Shown here piece by piece: positions 8,290 through 16,442 of a stretch of DNA of 42,362 nucleotides. Under the pieces are notes generated by a model, which worked only from the letters and a program-made list of their open reading frames with translations, had not been told where the DNA came from and ran no database searches. The stretch spans positions 1-42,362 of the forward strand of contig VGRX01000007.1 in the NCBI GenBank assembly GCA_016875215.1, given 5' to 3'. Positions within the stretch are counted from its first letter, which is position 1. Each line of letters opens with the position of its first letter. The position numbers and the translations under genes are program-made. The DNA is from Deltaproteobacteria bacterium (lineage in GTDB: Bacteria; Myxococcota_A; UBA9042; CAIXZC01).

Positions 8290-9647
8290 CCCTGGACCAT
8301 GGAGATGAGCGCGGTCGAGACCACGAAGTACACGAGCAGCCCGAGAACGTCCACAGCCGAAGTGACGAACGGTCCGGTGGCGACGGCCGGGTCGACGTGC
8401 AGCTTCTCCAGGATGATGGGCAGAAGAGTGCCCACGGTGACCGCGATGCACATGGCCAGCACCATGGACGTGGCGACCGACAGCCCGTACGCGATGTCCC
8501 CGCCGGAGAAGGCGAAGCTGACTCCGCCCACGATGAGCCCATAGGTGGCGCCGAGCGCCAGCGCCACCCGGATCTCGCGCCAGAAGACGGGCATCATCCT
8601 CTTCGGGTCCACGTAGCCGGTCGCGAGCCCCCGGACAATGACGGTGGCGGACTGGGTCCCGATGTTGCCCCCCATGGCCATGATGATGGGCATGAAAAGG
8701 GCAAGGTAGTGGTGGGTCTGGAGCTGGCCCACGAACGGGCTGATGACCGCGGCGCCGATGAGCTCACCGATGCAGCTCACGAGCAGCCAGGGGAACCGGG
8801 CCCGCACGCTCTTGGTCACGTTGCCGGTCTCCACCAGCTCCATGCCTGCACCGGCCATCTTCAGGATGTCCTCTGTGGCCTCCTCCCGGATGACGTCGAT
8901 GACGTCGTCCACGGTGACGATGCCCTCGAGGACGTTGTTGTCGTTGACCACCGGGATGGCAAGAAGGTTGTATCGGGCCACGGTCCGGGCGACATCCTCC
9001 TGGTCGGTGTGGAGGCGGACGCTGACCACGTTGGGTTCCATGATCTGCTTCAGCACCGTTTCGGGCGAGACGATGACCAGCTTGCGCAGCGACAAGACCC
9101 CGACGAGCTGCTTGTGGTCGTTGACCACGTAGGTGTAGAAGGCCATGTCCACGTCCTTGTTGGCGCGGATGGTCTCGATGGCCTCCTGGGCATTGAGGTT
9201 CTCGTGCAGGGCGATGAAGTCGGTGGTCATGATGCCGCCGGCCGTATCTTCACCGTACTTCATGAGGTCGCCGAGGTCTTCGGCATCGCGACGACCGATG
9301 GCGTCGAGCACCTGCTTGGAGAGGTCCTCGGGCAGGCGGGCGAGAAGGTCGGCAGCGTCGTCGTTCTCCATGGCCTTGAGCAGCTCGACGATCTCCGGGA
9401 CGGGCATGGTGGCGAGGAACTCGGCAGCATTCTCGTGCAGCATCTCCGAGAGCACTTCGGCCCTTTCGTCGATTCGCTCGATCAGGTGGAACAGGACGTC
9501 CCTGCGCCCGTTGTCGAAATGGGAGATGACGGCAGCCAGGTCGGCCGGATGGGTCTTGTCGAAGATGCGCCGGATGCTGGCGCGGGCATCACGTCGAAGC
9601 AGCCGTTGGGTGGTATCGATGAGGAGCTGTTGCTTCTTCCCCAGCAT
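8286..9647 (-). CDS. mgtE: Magnesium transporter MgtE, 453 aa
   Basis: MgtE is a homodimeric Mg2+ channel of the inner membrane that closes when cytosolic Mg2+ is high. The order of domains is complete: the N-domain of right-handed helical repeats (PADLAAVISHFDNGRRDVLF to about residue 130), two CBS domains (about 135-255, with AYTYVVNDHKQLVGVLSLRK-like and NDNNVLEGIVTVDDVIDVIR text), and five transmembrane helices with the family's pore motif PIIMAMGGNIGTQSATVIVR. The ATG at 9647 has GGAGGT 7 bases upstream. It follows the HTH gene by 39 bases and overlaps recO by 4, giving an operon of three. No magnesium-sensing leader RNA is visible upstream, so control is probably at the protein level through the CBS and N domains. 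Confidence 0.95.
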   Translation of the reverse strand: MLGKKQQLLIDTTQRLLRRDARASIRRIFDKTHPADLAAVISHFDNGRRDVLFHLIERIDERAEVLSEMLHENAAEFLATMPVPEIVELLKAMENDDAADLLARLPEDLSKQVLDAIGRRDAEDLGDLMKYGEDTAGGIMTTDFIALHENLNAQEAIETIRANKDVDMAFYTYVVNDHKQLVGVLSLRKLVIVSPETVLKQIMEPNVVSVRLHTDQEDVARTVARYNLLAIPVVNDNNVLEGIVTVDDVIDVIREEATEDILKMAGAGMELVETGNVTKSVRARFPWLLVSCIGELIGAAVISPFVGQLQTHHYLALFMPIIMAMGGNIGTQSATVIVRGLATGYVDPKRMMPVFWREIRVALALGATYGLIVGGVSFAFSGGDIAYGLSVATSMVLAMCIAVTVGTLLPIILEKLHVDPAVATGPFVTSAVDVLGLLVYFVVSTALISMVQG

Positions 9648-9686
9648 GGGAGCACCTCCACCCCCATCCCAAGGGGGGCTGGCGGC

Positions 9687-10154
9687 CTATTTCTCGGCAT
9701 TCACCGGCGAGAACGTCCGGGTGGTACCCGAGTCCGCGTCAGTGGCTTCCATGGACGTCACGGCCTGGGAGCCATTCCTCACGGTGTCCGTGAGGAAGTA
9801 GGCGCTCAACATGGCCAGCATGGCGAACACGAGAACCAGCAGGTGCGCCACCTTGAAGCGGCGGCCGCCGGTCTCGTTCTCGTGAGCCGGCAGGCCGGCA
9901 AACGGGCTCGCCATCGCGGCCGGAGACGTCTGAGCGTCGAGGATGTCGAGCGCCCGGTCCGGAGGGGAGTGCAGCTGCTCCATGTAGGAGCGAACGAAGC
10001 CCCGCAGGAAAATACCCTGCGGGCAGACGTCCAGCCGGTCGTTCTCCAGGCTCTGGAGCAGGGACGAACGGATCCGGGTCGCAGAGGCAATCTGTTCCAG
10101 GGAAACGCCGGCTTTCTCACGCTGCTGTTTCAGGTAGTTGCCTATGGTCTCCAT
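9687..10154 (-). CDS. RodZ-like HTH protein with one transmembrane helix, 155 aa
   Basis: Residues about 1-70 form a RodZ/HTH_25-type helix-turn-helix (IGNYLKQQREKAGVSLEQIA, SLENDRLDVCPQGIFLRGFV). A linker follows, then one transmembrane helix near residues 107-128 (VAHLLVLVFAMLAMLSAYFL) and a short outer tail of about 28 residues. RodZ proteins link MreB filaments to the cell-wall machinery; others of this form are simply membrane-anchored regulators. The outer domain is much shorter than in E. coli RodZ, so the role is uncertain. The ATG at 10154 is preferred because GGAAGGAGA lies just upstream. It is the first gene of the operon with mgtE and recO, behind the promoter at 10202-10230. Confidence 0.82.
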   Translation of the reverse strand: METIGNYLKQQREKAGVSLEQIASATRIRSSLLQSLENDRLDVCPQGIFLRGFVRSYMEQLHSPPDRALDILDAQTSPAAMASPFAGLPAHENETGGRRFKVAHLLVLVFAMLAMLSAYFLTDTVRNGSQAVTSMEATDADSGTTRTFSPVNAEK

Positions 10155-10201
10155 TGCCTCTCCTTCCCCCGACGATTCGGGCCAGACGGATAACCCGGCA
10201 A

Positions 10202-10230
10202 GCTGTAGCAAACCGAGGATCCGATGTCAA
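10202..10230 (-). promoter_or_regulatory. Promoter of the HTH-mgtE-recO operon
   Basis: Minus strand TTGACA (10230-10225), a 17-base spacer and TACAGC (10207-10202). The -35 box is perfect and the -10 weaker. The leader would be about 40 bases. Confidence 0.5.
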
Positions 10231-10273
10231 ATGAAAAGGGTGTAGGGGGCACCGTGACCTCGGCTGAGGTCGG

Positions 10274-10759
10274 TCAGTTCTGCGGGCTCTTGTCGTCGTC
10301 CTCCTCCATGACGAATGGAGAGCGACGGGCAGCGGGGTCCACGGGCGGGCCGATGGACTCGATGTACCAGCCTCCCCTGGCCCGGGCCCAGTGCTGCAGC
10401 TCGTGGCCCGACTTCAGCGTCGTATCCCGGGAGGTGTACCAGGTGTAGCGGACCAGGACCGCCGCATGGTCGCCGTCCGCGGAAACCGCAACGTCCACCA
10501 CCTCGCTTTCGGCCATCTCGACCGCCTCGGAGCGCTTCCGGATCTCCCCCGCAAGGCTGCCATCCGTACCCACTGCATAGCGGGCCACCACCGGGTAGTG
10601 CTTCCACGTCACCGCTTCCACCAGCTCGCGAACGGCCAGCGGCAGGTGCCGGGAAGGGTCGGAAGCTGCCGAACACGACCCCGCGAACAAGCCGGCGAGG
10701 AGCACCGCGATCCATTTTGAAATGCGGCGAGGGGAACCGGAGAGCACCAACAGGCTCAT
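10274..10759 (-). CDS. Small lipoprotein of unknown function, 161 aa
   Basis: I do not recognise the family. The ATG at 10759 gives a signal peptide with an arginine pair (SGSPRRISKWIAVLLAGLF) and a possible lipid cysteine at residue 29 (FAGSC). The weaker alternative is an in-frame GTG at 10807, which would lie 11 bases after the HEAT lipoprotein's stop. The mature part, about 130 residues, looks like an alpha/beta domain of the NTF2-like or SnoaL type (LVEAVTWKHYPVVARYAVGT, then strands AVLVRYTWYTSRDTTL and GGWYIESIG); that resemblance is only in pattern. It ends in an acidic tail (MEEDDDKSPQN). It is read after the HEAT lipoprotein gene and probably shares its transcript. Confidence 0.7.
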   Translation of the reverse strand: MSLLVLSGSPRRISKWIAVLLAGLFAGSCSAASDPSRHLPLAVRELVEAVTWKHYPVVARYAVGTDGSLAGEIRKRSEAVEMAESEVVDVAVSADGDHAAVLVRYTWYTSRDTTLKSGHELQHWARARGGWYIESIGPPVDPAARRSPFVMEEDDDKSPQN

Positions 10760-10817
10760 CGCCCTCTGGACGTCGTTGATGGTGGATTTGGGGGGTGCGG
10801 AATGCACAGGGCCGACC

Positions 10818-13800
10818 CTACTTGGCCGGCTCGGCGGGCTTGTCTGCGGCCGGTGCGGCCCCTTCGGCGGGCTTGTCCGCGGCCGGCGCGGCCCCTTCGG
10901 CGGGCTTGTCTGCGGCCGGCGCGGCCCCTTCGGCGGGCTTGTCTGCGGCCGGAGCGGCCCCTTCGGCGGGCTTGTCTGTGGCCGGCGCGGCCCCTTCGGC
11001 GGGCTTGTCTGCGGCCGGAGCGGCCCCTTCGGCGGGCTTGCCTTCCCCGCTCTTTGCGGCCTCTTCCGCTGCCTTCTTGGCCTCGGCCTCCGCCTGTGCC
11101 TTCTCCTCCTCGAGCTTCTGCTTGCGGACCGTGTCGAACTGGCGGATTGCCGCGTCGGCCACGATTTCGAAGAGCGGATAGGAGTCGCGCAGGGCAGCGA
11201 TCTGAGCCTCGTCCAGCTTCTTGTCAGCCAGAGCCAGCGCCAGCAGCTTGTCGACGGTGGCCCGGATGCCCGCAGTCAGCGCGGAGTACCGGGTGAACGT
11301 TTCGTCCGGGATCCCCCAGCGTTTCTGGGTTTCGGCGTCGCCGAACACAGCGATGTCCTGGAAGAGGTGCCACAGGTCGTCGTAGTTCTCCATCAGGAAC
11401 TCGACGAGCTTCTCGTCCGAGGCGAAGTAGGTGGCGGCAGCGAAGTCCTTGTTGGCCGCATCCTCGATGAGCGAGCGTGAAACCCACTTCTTGGTCTCGG
11501 CTTCCTCCTCCGAGTAGTCCAGTTTTCCGGACACGGCGAGGATGGCGCCGAGCGTGTATTTCTCGGGAAGTTCGAGGAAGTCGCGGTACTCCTTGAGGTC
11601 GGCCTCGGAGATTCCCCGGGCGCCCTGGCTGTTGTTGAAGTCGTCCTTGGCCATCCCGAGTGCGATGCCGACGAACTTGTCGATCACGCCCCGCAGATCG
11701 GCCTCGTCCAATGCCCACTTCTTGGTCTTTCCGAGGACCTTCTGAACCTTGGCCTCCAGCAGCCCCTGCTCGACCGCTGCCTTGAGGTAGGCCCGCGCCT
11801 TGGCCTTGATGTAGAATTTCCGCTCGATTTCTCTCTTCATGATGCCAAGAATCACTGCGGACCGGTAGATGTCCTGGGTGAATCCGAAGAACTCCAACTT
11901 CTTCTTTGTTAGCTTGTCTTCTGCCTCTTTCTGGCAGGAGATTGCTGTATTTTCGATATACTTCTCCATTGCTGCGCTATCGGAATACGGCGGGTAGTCC
12001 TTGATCTTGGTAAAGCAGATGTAGCGTACGGCCTTCTGGTACTTGCGCATGAGCTCGGCCAGCTTCTCTTTCTGCTGCTGGTAGCGCTCCTGGCGCTTCT
12101 TGATCTCGTCGCGGTAGGTCTTCTCCAGCTCATCGGCAGTCAGAGCGAGGTCGGCAAGCATCCTCTGGCGGACCTTCTCGATCTCGTCGGGGGAGAGCAG
12201 CTTGTCTCTCAGCGCGCTGACCTTGAGCTGCTCGAACTCCTTGGCCAGGGAGATCCCCTTGATTGCATTCTGGGCGACGAGGCCGAGCGTGACGCCGGCA
12301 CCGAAGTACTCGGCGACGTCCGTGGCATCCGTGGCGACCTTCTGGAGCAGCTCGAGGCTGCGTGCGGTTCCGAGGTACTTGAAGCCTGCGACTGCCATGA
12401 GCCGCTTGATCTTGAGGTCGGAGCCGATCCAGTCCTCGACGAGGGGGGTGACCTTGGCGTCGACGCGCTTGTCGAGCTCGGCCATGAAGGCCGGGTCGAT
12501 GAGGAAGTCGGGCTTCTCCGCCGCGGGGGCGGGAGCGGCAGCGGCGTCTGCGGGCTTGTCTCCGGCGGGAGCGGCAGCGGCGTCTGCGGGCTTGTCTCCG
12601 GCGGGAGCGGCAGCGGCCTGTTCCTTCTGCCAGCGTTCCTCAAACTCCTTGAGCAGGGCTTCGCGCTGGATCTCGACCAGGGGATCGAGGAAGTCGGAAA
12701 CGACGCCGTAGAAGAACTTCGCCGGGTGGAAGCCCTTGACCGACAGGTAGGCCTTCCAGTTGGTCTGCTTCTCGCCGTCGATCTCCTTCTCGATCACGAG
12801 AGGCACGTCCTTGAGCCCCTGGATCTGGGACTTGTCGAGGAAGATCTGGGCCTGCTTGAGGCGTCCCATGCCGGTGCTGTCCCGGATCTCCGGGAGCTTG
12901 TTGACGATGACGGAGAGCACCTTGTCCAGGTGCTTGTTGACGTCCTTTTCGGGGACCACGTCATCGAACATCTTCTCGGCGATGACCAGTGCGTCGTACT
13001 GGGTGGCCGGGTCGACCTTGGGATTGCGGGCGAGGTCGAGCAGGTAGAGGACTGCGGCGGGGGAATCGAACTTCTCCACGATGACGATGTCGGTGGGCTC
13101 GAAGTAGGCCTCCTTGTCGGAATCCATCTGTTTGAACAGGGCGACGTGCTGGCGCTTCAGGGCCTCGAGGGCATCGGCCTTGTACTTGTTGGCGACGGCC
13201 TTCTTTTCGGCGTCCTCCTCGTTCGGGTTGTAGAAAGAGAAGACGAATTCGATCCATGCGAGGAGGTTCCAGGATTCCGACTCGACGCGCTTCTCGATCA
13301 TGATCAGGGTGTACGGGATGGCGAAGCTGCCGAGGTCGCGGACCTGGTTCAGGGCGATCTTCTTGCTGACGAGGTCCCAGATCTCCTCTCTCGTCTTGTC
13401 GACTGCGACCCCTTTGAAGGCCCAGTCGGTGATGGCTTTCTGGGTGTCGATGCGGTGCTTCTCGTCCATGGTGCCGAGGAGCTGGAAGAGGCCGTCGCGG
13501 GCGGCCTGTGCCAGCTCTTCGTTGCCAGCGGAAAGCGTCTCGACGAGCTTCTCGGCCGAGGCGGAGGCCAGCTCCTGGGGATTGGCATACTTGGAAACGA
13601 TGCCCCGGATGTTGGCGGACCAGCCGTTCTCGACAAGGATCTGGACCGCCCGGGTCTTGATATGGAGCGGCTGGTCCTCGTCCTGCATGAGCTCGCCGAT
13701 CCGCTTCAGTCCTTCCTCGTTCTGCGACCACTTCTTCAGGTCATCGTCCGTAATGGGTCCGCACGCCACGGCGGTGGAGACCAGGGCGGCGATGACGACA

Positions 13801-13844
13801 GCGAGAATGCCTGTTCCTCGAGTGTGGAAGCCCTGAAGATGCAT
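10818..13844 (-). CDS. Large HEAT/coiled-coil lipoprotein with C-terminal 11-aa repeats, 1008 aa
   Basis: The ATG at 13844 follows AGGAGGG at 6 bases. Residues 1-28 are a lipoprotein signal (STAVAC, Cys28). Residues about 40-400 are helical with HEAT-like units (IKTRAVQILVENGWSANIRG, EELAQAARDGLFQLLGTMDE). A PAGDKPADAAAA linker repeats at 409-440, another helical part holds a coiled coil near 565-608 (KRQERYQQQKEKLAELMRKY), and from 934 on the unit KPAEGAAPAAD is repeated six times. Residues about 615-665 use AT-rich codons unlike the rest. The Pro/Ala/Lys repeats look like a flexible spacer, possibly crossing peptidoglycan. It has its own promoter and lies divergent to the TULIP lipoprotein. 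No enzyme motif; an envelope scaffold is the likely class, and the exact role is unknown. Confidence 0.85.
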   Translation of the reverse strand: MHLQGFHTRGTGILAVVIAALVSTAVACGPITDDDLKKWSQNEEGLKRIGELMQDEDQPLHIKTRAVQILVENGWSANIRGIVSKYANPQELASASAEKLVETLSAGNEELAQAARDGLFQLLGTMDEKHRIDTQKAITDWAFKGVAVDKTREEIWDLVSKKIALNQVRDLGSFAIPYTLIMIEKRVESESWNLLAWIEFVFSFYNPNEEDAEKKAVANKYKADALEALKRQHVALFKQMDSDKEAYFEPTDIVIVEKFDSPAAVLYLLDLARNPKVDPATQYDALVIAEKMFDDVVPEKDVNKHLDKVLSVIVNKLPEIRDSTGMGRLKQAQIFLDKSQIQGLKDVPLVIEKEIDGEKQTNWKAYLSVKGFHPAKFFYGVVSDFLDPLVEIQREALLKEFEERWQKEQAAAAPAGDKPADAAAAPAGDKPADAAAAPAPAAEKPDFLIDPAFMAELDKRVDAKVTPLVEDWIGSDLKIKRLMAVAGFKYLGTARSLELLQKVATDATDVAEYFGAGVTLGLVAQNAIKGISLAKEFEQLKVSALRDKLLSPDEIEKVRQRMLADLALTADELEKTYRDEIKKRQERYQQQKEKLAELMRKYQKAVRYICFTKIKDYPPYSDSAAMEKYIENTAISCQKEAEDKLTKKKLEFFGFTQDIYRSAVILGIMKREIERKFYIKAKARAYLKAAVEQGLLEAKVQKVLGKTKKWALDEADLRGVIDKFVGIALGMAKDDFNNSQGARGISEADLKEYRDFLELPEKYTLGAILAVSGKLDYSEEEAETKKWVSRSLIEDAANKDFAAATYFASDEKLVEFLMENYDDLWHLFQDIAVFGDAETQKRWGIPDETFTRYSALTAGIRATVDKLLALALADKKLDEAQIAALRDSYPLFEIVADAAIRQFDTVRKQKLEEEKAQAEAEAKKAAEEAAKSGEGKPAEGAAPAADKPAEGAAPATDKPAEGAAPAADKPAEGAAPAADKPAEGAAPAADKPAEGAAPAADKPAEPAK
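10833..11040 (-). repeat. 33-bp coding tandem repeat, six full copies plus a part
   Basis: Copies start at 10833, 10866, 10899, 10932, 10965 and 10998, with a partial one at 11031. Each encodes KPAEGAAPAAD on the minus strand. Copies differ at only one to three bases, so the array is probably length-variable between strains. Confidence 0.95.
12528..12617 (-). repeat. 36-bp coding tandem repeat, two copies plus a part
   Basis: Units begin at 12528 and 12564 with a partial third at 12600. They encode a PAGDKPADAAAA linker inside the HEAT lipoprotein. The two full units are identical as read. Confidence 0.9.
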
Positions 13845-13875
13845 GGAAAACCCTCCTCTCAGGTCAGCTTCGGCC

Positions 13876-13903
13876 ACTCTAGCACGCTCCCCCTGAAAGT
13901 CAA
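13876..13903 (-). promoter_or_regulatory. Promoter of the HEAT lipoprotein gene
   Basis: Minus strand TTGACT (13903-13898), a 16-base spacer ending in TGC, and TAGAGT (13881-13876), so it also has an extended -10. The start would be near 13869, about 25 bases before the ATG. Confidence 0.55.
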
Positions 13904-13919
13904 GGGTGCAAACCTGACA

Positions 13920-13940
13920 GACATGAGATAATATCGTGTC
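13920..13940. promoter_or_regulatory. Possible operator: imperfect 21-bp palindrome
   Basis: GACATGAG-ATAAT-ATCGTGTC reads as a dyad with 8 of 10 pairs matching around a central A. It lies between the divergent HEAT and TULIP lipoprotein genes, just upstream of the promoter at 13876-13903, and contains a GATAAT that could be a -10 box for the plus-strand gene. Confidence 0.35.
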
Positions 13941-14017
13941 TCCGGGCCTGTGCGCAGGAGCGGGCACAGGAAGTCGGGTGCGCATGCGGGAAGCGGGCAG
14001 AAGACGTGGGAGGGACA

Positions 14018-16333
14018 ATGAGGTCAGATGGGGCAAGCGAGGGACGGAACGCACGGTCGGCCGCGATTCGGGAAGGACTCCGAGAGGTGTGTTGCCCGCG
14101 GGCATGGGCGCTTCCGGGTACCTTTTCTCCAGGTGCTCGGAGAAGGGAGTGTTGCCCGCGGGCATGGGCGCTTCTCCTGGCCGGTCTTCTGGGATTGACC
14201 GCCTGCGGCGGGGATGAGACGGTTTCAGGCGGTCCTCCGGTGAACGGGCAGGATACCGGCGGGACACTGCCCCCCGAGAGCGACGTGACCACCGACCCCG
14301 GCCAGGATGCGGCTCCTGTGGACCAGGTTGTCCCGCCGCAGGAATGCACGCTTGCCACGCAGTGCCCGGGGGACGGCAATCCGTGCAACATTCCGACCTG
14401 CGAGGGGGGGAGCTGCAGCACGATGCCGGCCGACGGGCTGTACTGTGACGACGGCGACCCGTGCACCGTTGACGATGTCTGCAAGCAGGGGGGGTGCAAC
14501 GGGAAGCCGATGCAGTGCGAGGGGCCCAATGCCTGCACGACCGGCCTGTGCGTCAAGGGGGAATGCAAGGTCAAGGTCGTGGACGACGAGAAGTGTCGCC
14601 TGGTTGTCGACGTGGAGACGCCGGTTCGAGGGGCGACGCTCACCCAGGACCCCGACGTGACGGTCTCGGGCAAGGTGGTGTCGCCGGCCGGTCCGGTCCA
14701 GGAGCTCACGCTCAACCAGGTTCCGGTGCCGGTCGGCGCCGACGGAGCGTTCTCGACCCAGCTTGAGGCCGTTTCCGGGGTCAACGTGATGGTGTTGCAG
14801 GCGACCGACGGGTTCGGTCGTTCGGACAAGCTCGTCCAGGCGTTCCTGTTCTCGGAGGAGCTGTTCCCGGTGGGCACGCAGGCCGCGCCGACGCTCATGC
14901 CGGAGAGCGGGCGGGCCTACCTTCGCTCCGATGTGCTGGACGACGACGACCTGTCCGACGTGGACGACCTGGCCACTGCGGTGCACAAGGTGGTCAACAA
15001 CCTGGACATGGAGGCGTTGATTCCGTCCCCCCTGCTCGCAGAAGGGGAGGGGCCGTCGGTGGGCTGGTGCACCTGGACCGTGGACGTTTCGAAGGTGACC
15101 TACTTCCTGGACGACGTGGAGATCAAGCCGACGACCGGTGGACTGATCCTGTCCGGGACGATCAGCGGATTCCAGGCCTATGTGGATGCCGTGGCCCCGG
15201 GGCTGTTCTGCCCGGATGCGCATGGCTGGGTGCATGCCGAGAAGATCGTGTTCGAGTCGTGGATCGACGTGGAAGTCATCGGTGGGGACCTGGTGCTGGA
15301 CGTGGTGAGCGTGGAGGTGAAGATCACCGGCGTCTGGGTGGACATGGACGGGGGGGCGGCCTCGCTGTTCGACTGGCTCGTGAACTGGTTCTCGGAGGAG
15401 TTCGCGGCCAAGATCGAGGACATGCTCGAGTCCGCGCTGCCGGAGAAGGTCGTCCCGTTGCTGACGACTGCGCTCAACTCGTTCCTGGACAAGACGCAGC
15501 AGTTCAGCATCCCCGCGATTCCGGGGACCCAGGGGCCGATGACGCTGGTGCTCAAGGCCGAGCCTGCGGCCGCGGATTTCGACGCGGGCGGGGCCGCGTT
15601 CTCGATCAACCTGGGGATCGGGAGCCAGAAGCAGTCGTCGCACCAGGCCCCGGGGACGTTCAAGCGGGGGGATTGCCTCGGGGAGGATCCCGGCGCATTC
15701 AAGCTGCCGGAGAGCCAGAAGGTCGAGGCCGCGGTCTCGGAAGACCTGATGAACCAGATCCTGTTTGCCGGCTGGTGGGGCGGTCAGATGGATGTGACGC
15801 TGGATGACGCACTGCTCGGGGATGCGCTGGCCGACTACGGGATCAGCGGGTTGTCCGTGCAGCTCTCTCCCTACCTGCCGCCGGTATACACGACCTGCAC
15901 CCCGTCGGGCAAGGGGGAGTTCCAGATCGGCGATCTGCACGTGGATGCATCGTTCCTGATGAACGGGCAGCCGTCGTCGATGGAGTGTTTCGCTTCGGCC
16001 CGTGTCGAGGTGGACGTCGTGGTGCTGGCAAAGCCCTCGGGCAAGGAGCTGGCCCTCGTGGTCGGGCAGATGTCCGCACTGGGGCTCGACGTGGTGGACG
16101 CCGGGGGGGTGGTGGAAGGAGGGGAGGGGCTCATGGAGCAGCTCCTGTCCGATCTCGTGATCAACGTGCTCCTGAAGACCTGGCTGGCGGGTGTCGTGGC
16201 CTCCTATCCCGTGCCGGCCGTCGATCTGGGGCAGCTCGGCGACTACTTCCCGCCGGGGACCGTGGTGACGTTCGTGCCGCTCGCAGCGGAGCACAAGAAG
16301 GGCTTCCTCCTCCTCTCCGGAACCATAGACTGA
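14018..16333 (+). CDS. Large lipoprotein, probable bacterial TULIP (BPI/LBP-like) fold, 771 aa
   Basis: The lipid cysteine is in LLAGLLGLTACGG (Cys63 from the ATG at 14018, which has GGGAGGG upstream). A GTG at 14087 with GGAAGGA upstream is an alternative start and gives a 39-residue signal. Residues about 108-195 are Cys-rich (LYCDDGDPCTVDDVC). Residues about 195-278 look like a glucodextranase-B or Ig-like sandwich. The rest has the pattern of two TULIP domains: a first with SLFDWLVNWFSEEFAAKIED and a Pro-bounded end, and a second with EAAVSEDLMNQILFAGWWGG followed by a sheet, as in BPI/LBP proteins. TULIP domains bind lipids in a long groove, so lipid or lipopolysaccharide handling at the outer membrane is inferred. 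A 26-bp direct repeat sits inside the signal-peptide region. Confidence 0.72.
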   Translation: MRSDGASEGRNARSAAIREGLREVCCPRAWALPGTFSPGARRRECCPRAWALLLAGLLGLTACGGDETVSGGPPVNGQDTGGTLPPESDVTTDPGQDAAPVDQVVPPQECTLATQCPGDGNPCNIPTCEGGSCSTMPADGLYCDDGDPCTVDDVCKQGGCNGKPMQCEGPNACTTGLCVKGECKVKVVDDEKCRLVVDVETPVRGATLTQDPDVTVSGKVVSPAGPVQELTLNQVPVPVGADGAFSTQLEAVSGVNVMVLQATDGFGRSDKLVQAFLFSEELFPVGTQAAPTLMPESGRAYLRSDVLDDDDLSDVDDLATAVHKVVNNLDMEALIPSPLLAEGEGPSVGWCTWTVDVSKVTYFLDDVEIKPTTGGLILSGTISGFQAYVDAVAPGLFCPDAHGWVHAEKIVFESWIDVEVIGGDLVLDVVSVEVKITGVWVDMDGGAASLFDWLVNWFSEEFAAKIEDMLESALPEKVVPLLTTALNSFLDKTQQFSIPAIPGTQGPMTLVLKAEPAAADFDAGGAAFSINLGIGSQKQSSHQAPGTFKRGDCLGEDPGAFKLPESQKVEAAVSEDLMNQILFAGWWGGQMDVTLDDALLGDALADYGISGLSVQLSPYLPPVYTTCTPSGKGEFQIGDLHVDASFLMNGQPSSMECFASARVEVDVVVLAKPSGKELALVVGQMSALGLDVVDAGGVVEGGEGLMEQLLSDLVINVLLKTWLAGVVASYPVPAVDLGQLGDYFPPGTVVTFVPLAAEHKKGFLLLSGTID
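14089..14174 (+). repeat. 26-bp direct repeat pair around a hairpin, REP-like
   Basis: The same 26 bases occur at 14089-14114 and 14149-14174, exactly 60 bases apart. Each holds the perfect 12-base palindrome TGCCCGCGGGCA. Between them TTCTCC and GGAGAA can form a stem (about 14123-14144). The pair lies in frame within the signal region of the TULIP lipoprotein, repeating CCPRAWAL. The layout resembles paired REP elements. Confidence 0.7.
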
Positions 16334-16442
16334 GAACCCGCGGAGAAGTGACTCACTCTTGCATGGGCCCTGAGCTGAGCGCGTGGTTCTGTAACCTGGT
16401 CGTTGTCCCCCGGCTCTTCCCGTTCGAGAGAGGGGGGACGAG

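Noticed and set aside
9648-9686. GC-rich inverted text between the HTH and mgtE genes as a terminator
   Set aside because: The possible stem is only about four pairs and there is no T-run; the genes look co-transcribed.
10833-11040. Array considered as a CRISPR
   Set aside because: The 33-base units are directly adjacent with no spacers and code for an 11-residue repeat in frame.
14225-16294. 689-codon minus-strand frame opposite the TULIP lipoprotein
   Set aside because: Arg/His/Pro-rich composition, typical of antisense frames in GC-rich genes. The plus-strand frame has a lipobox and domain patterns.
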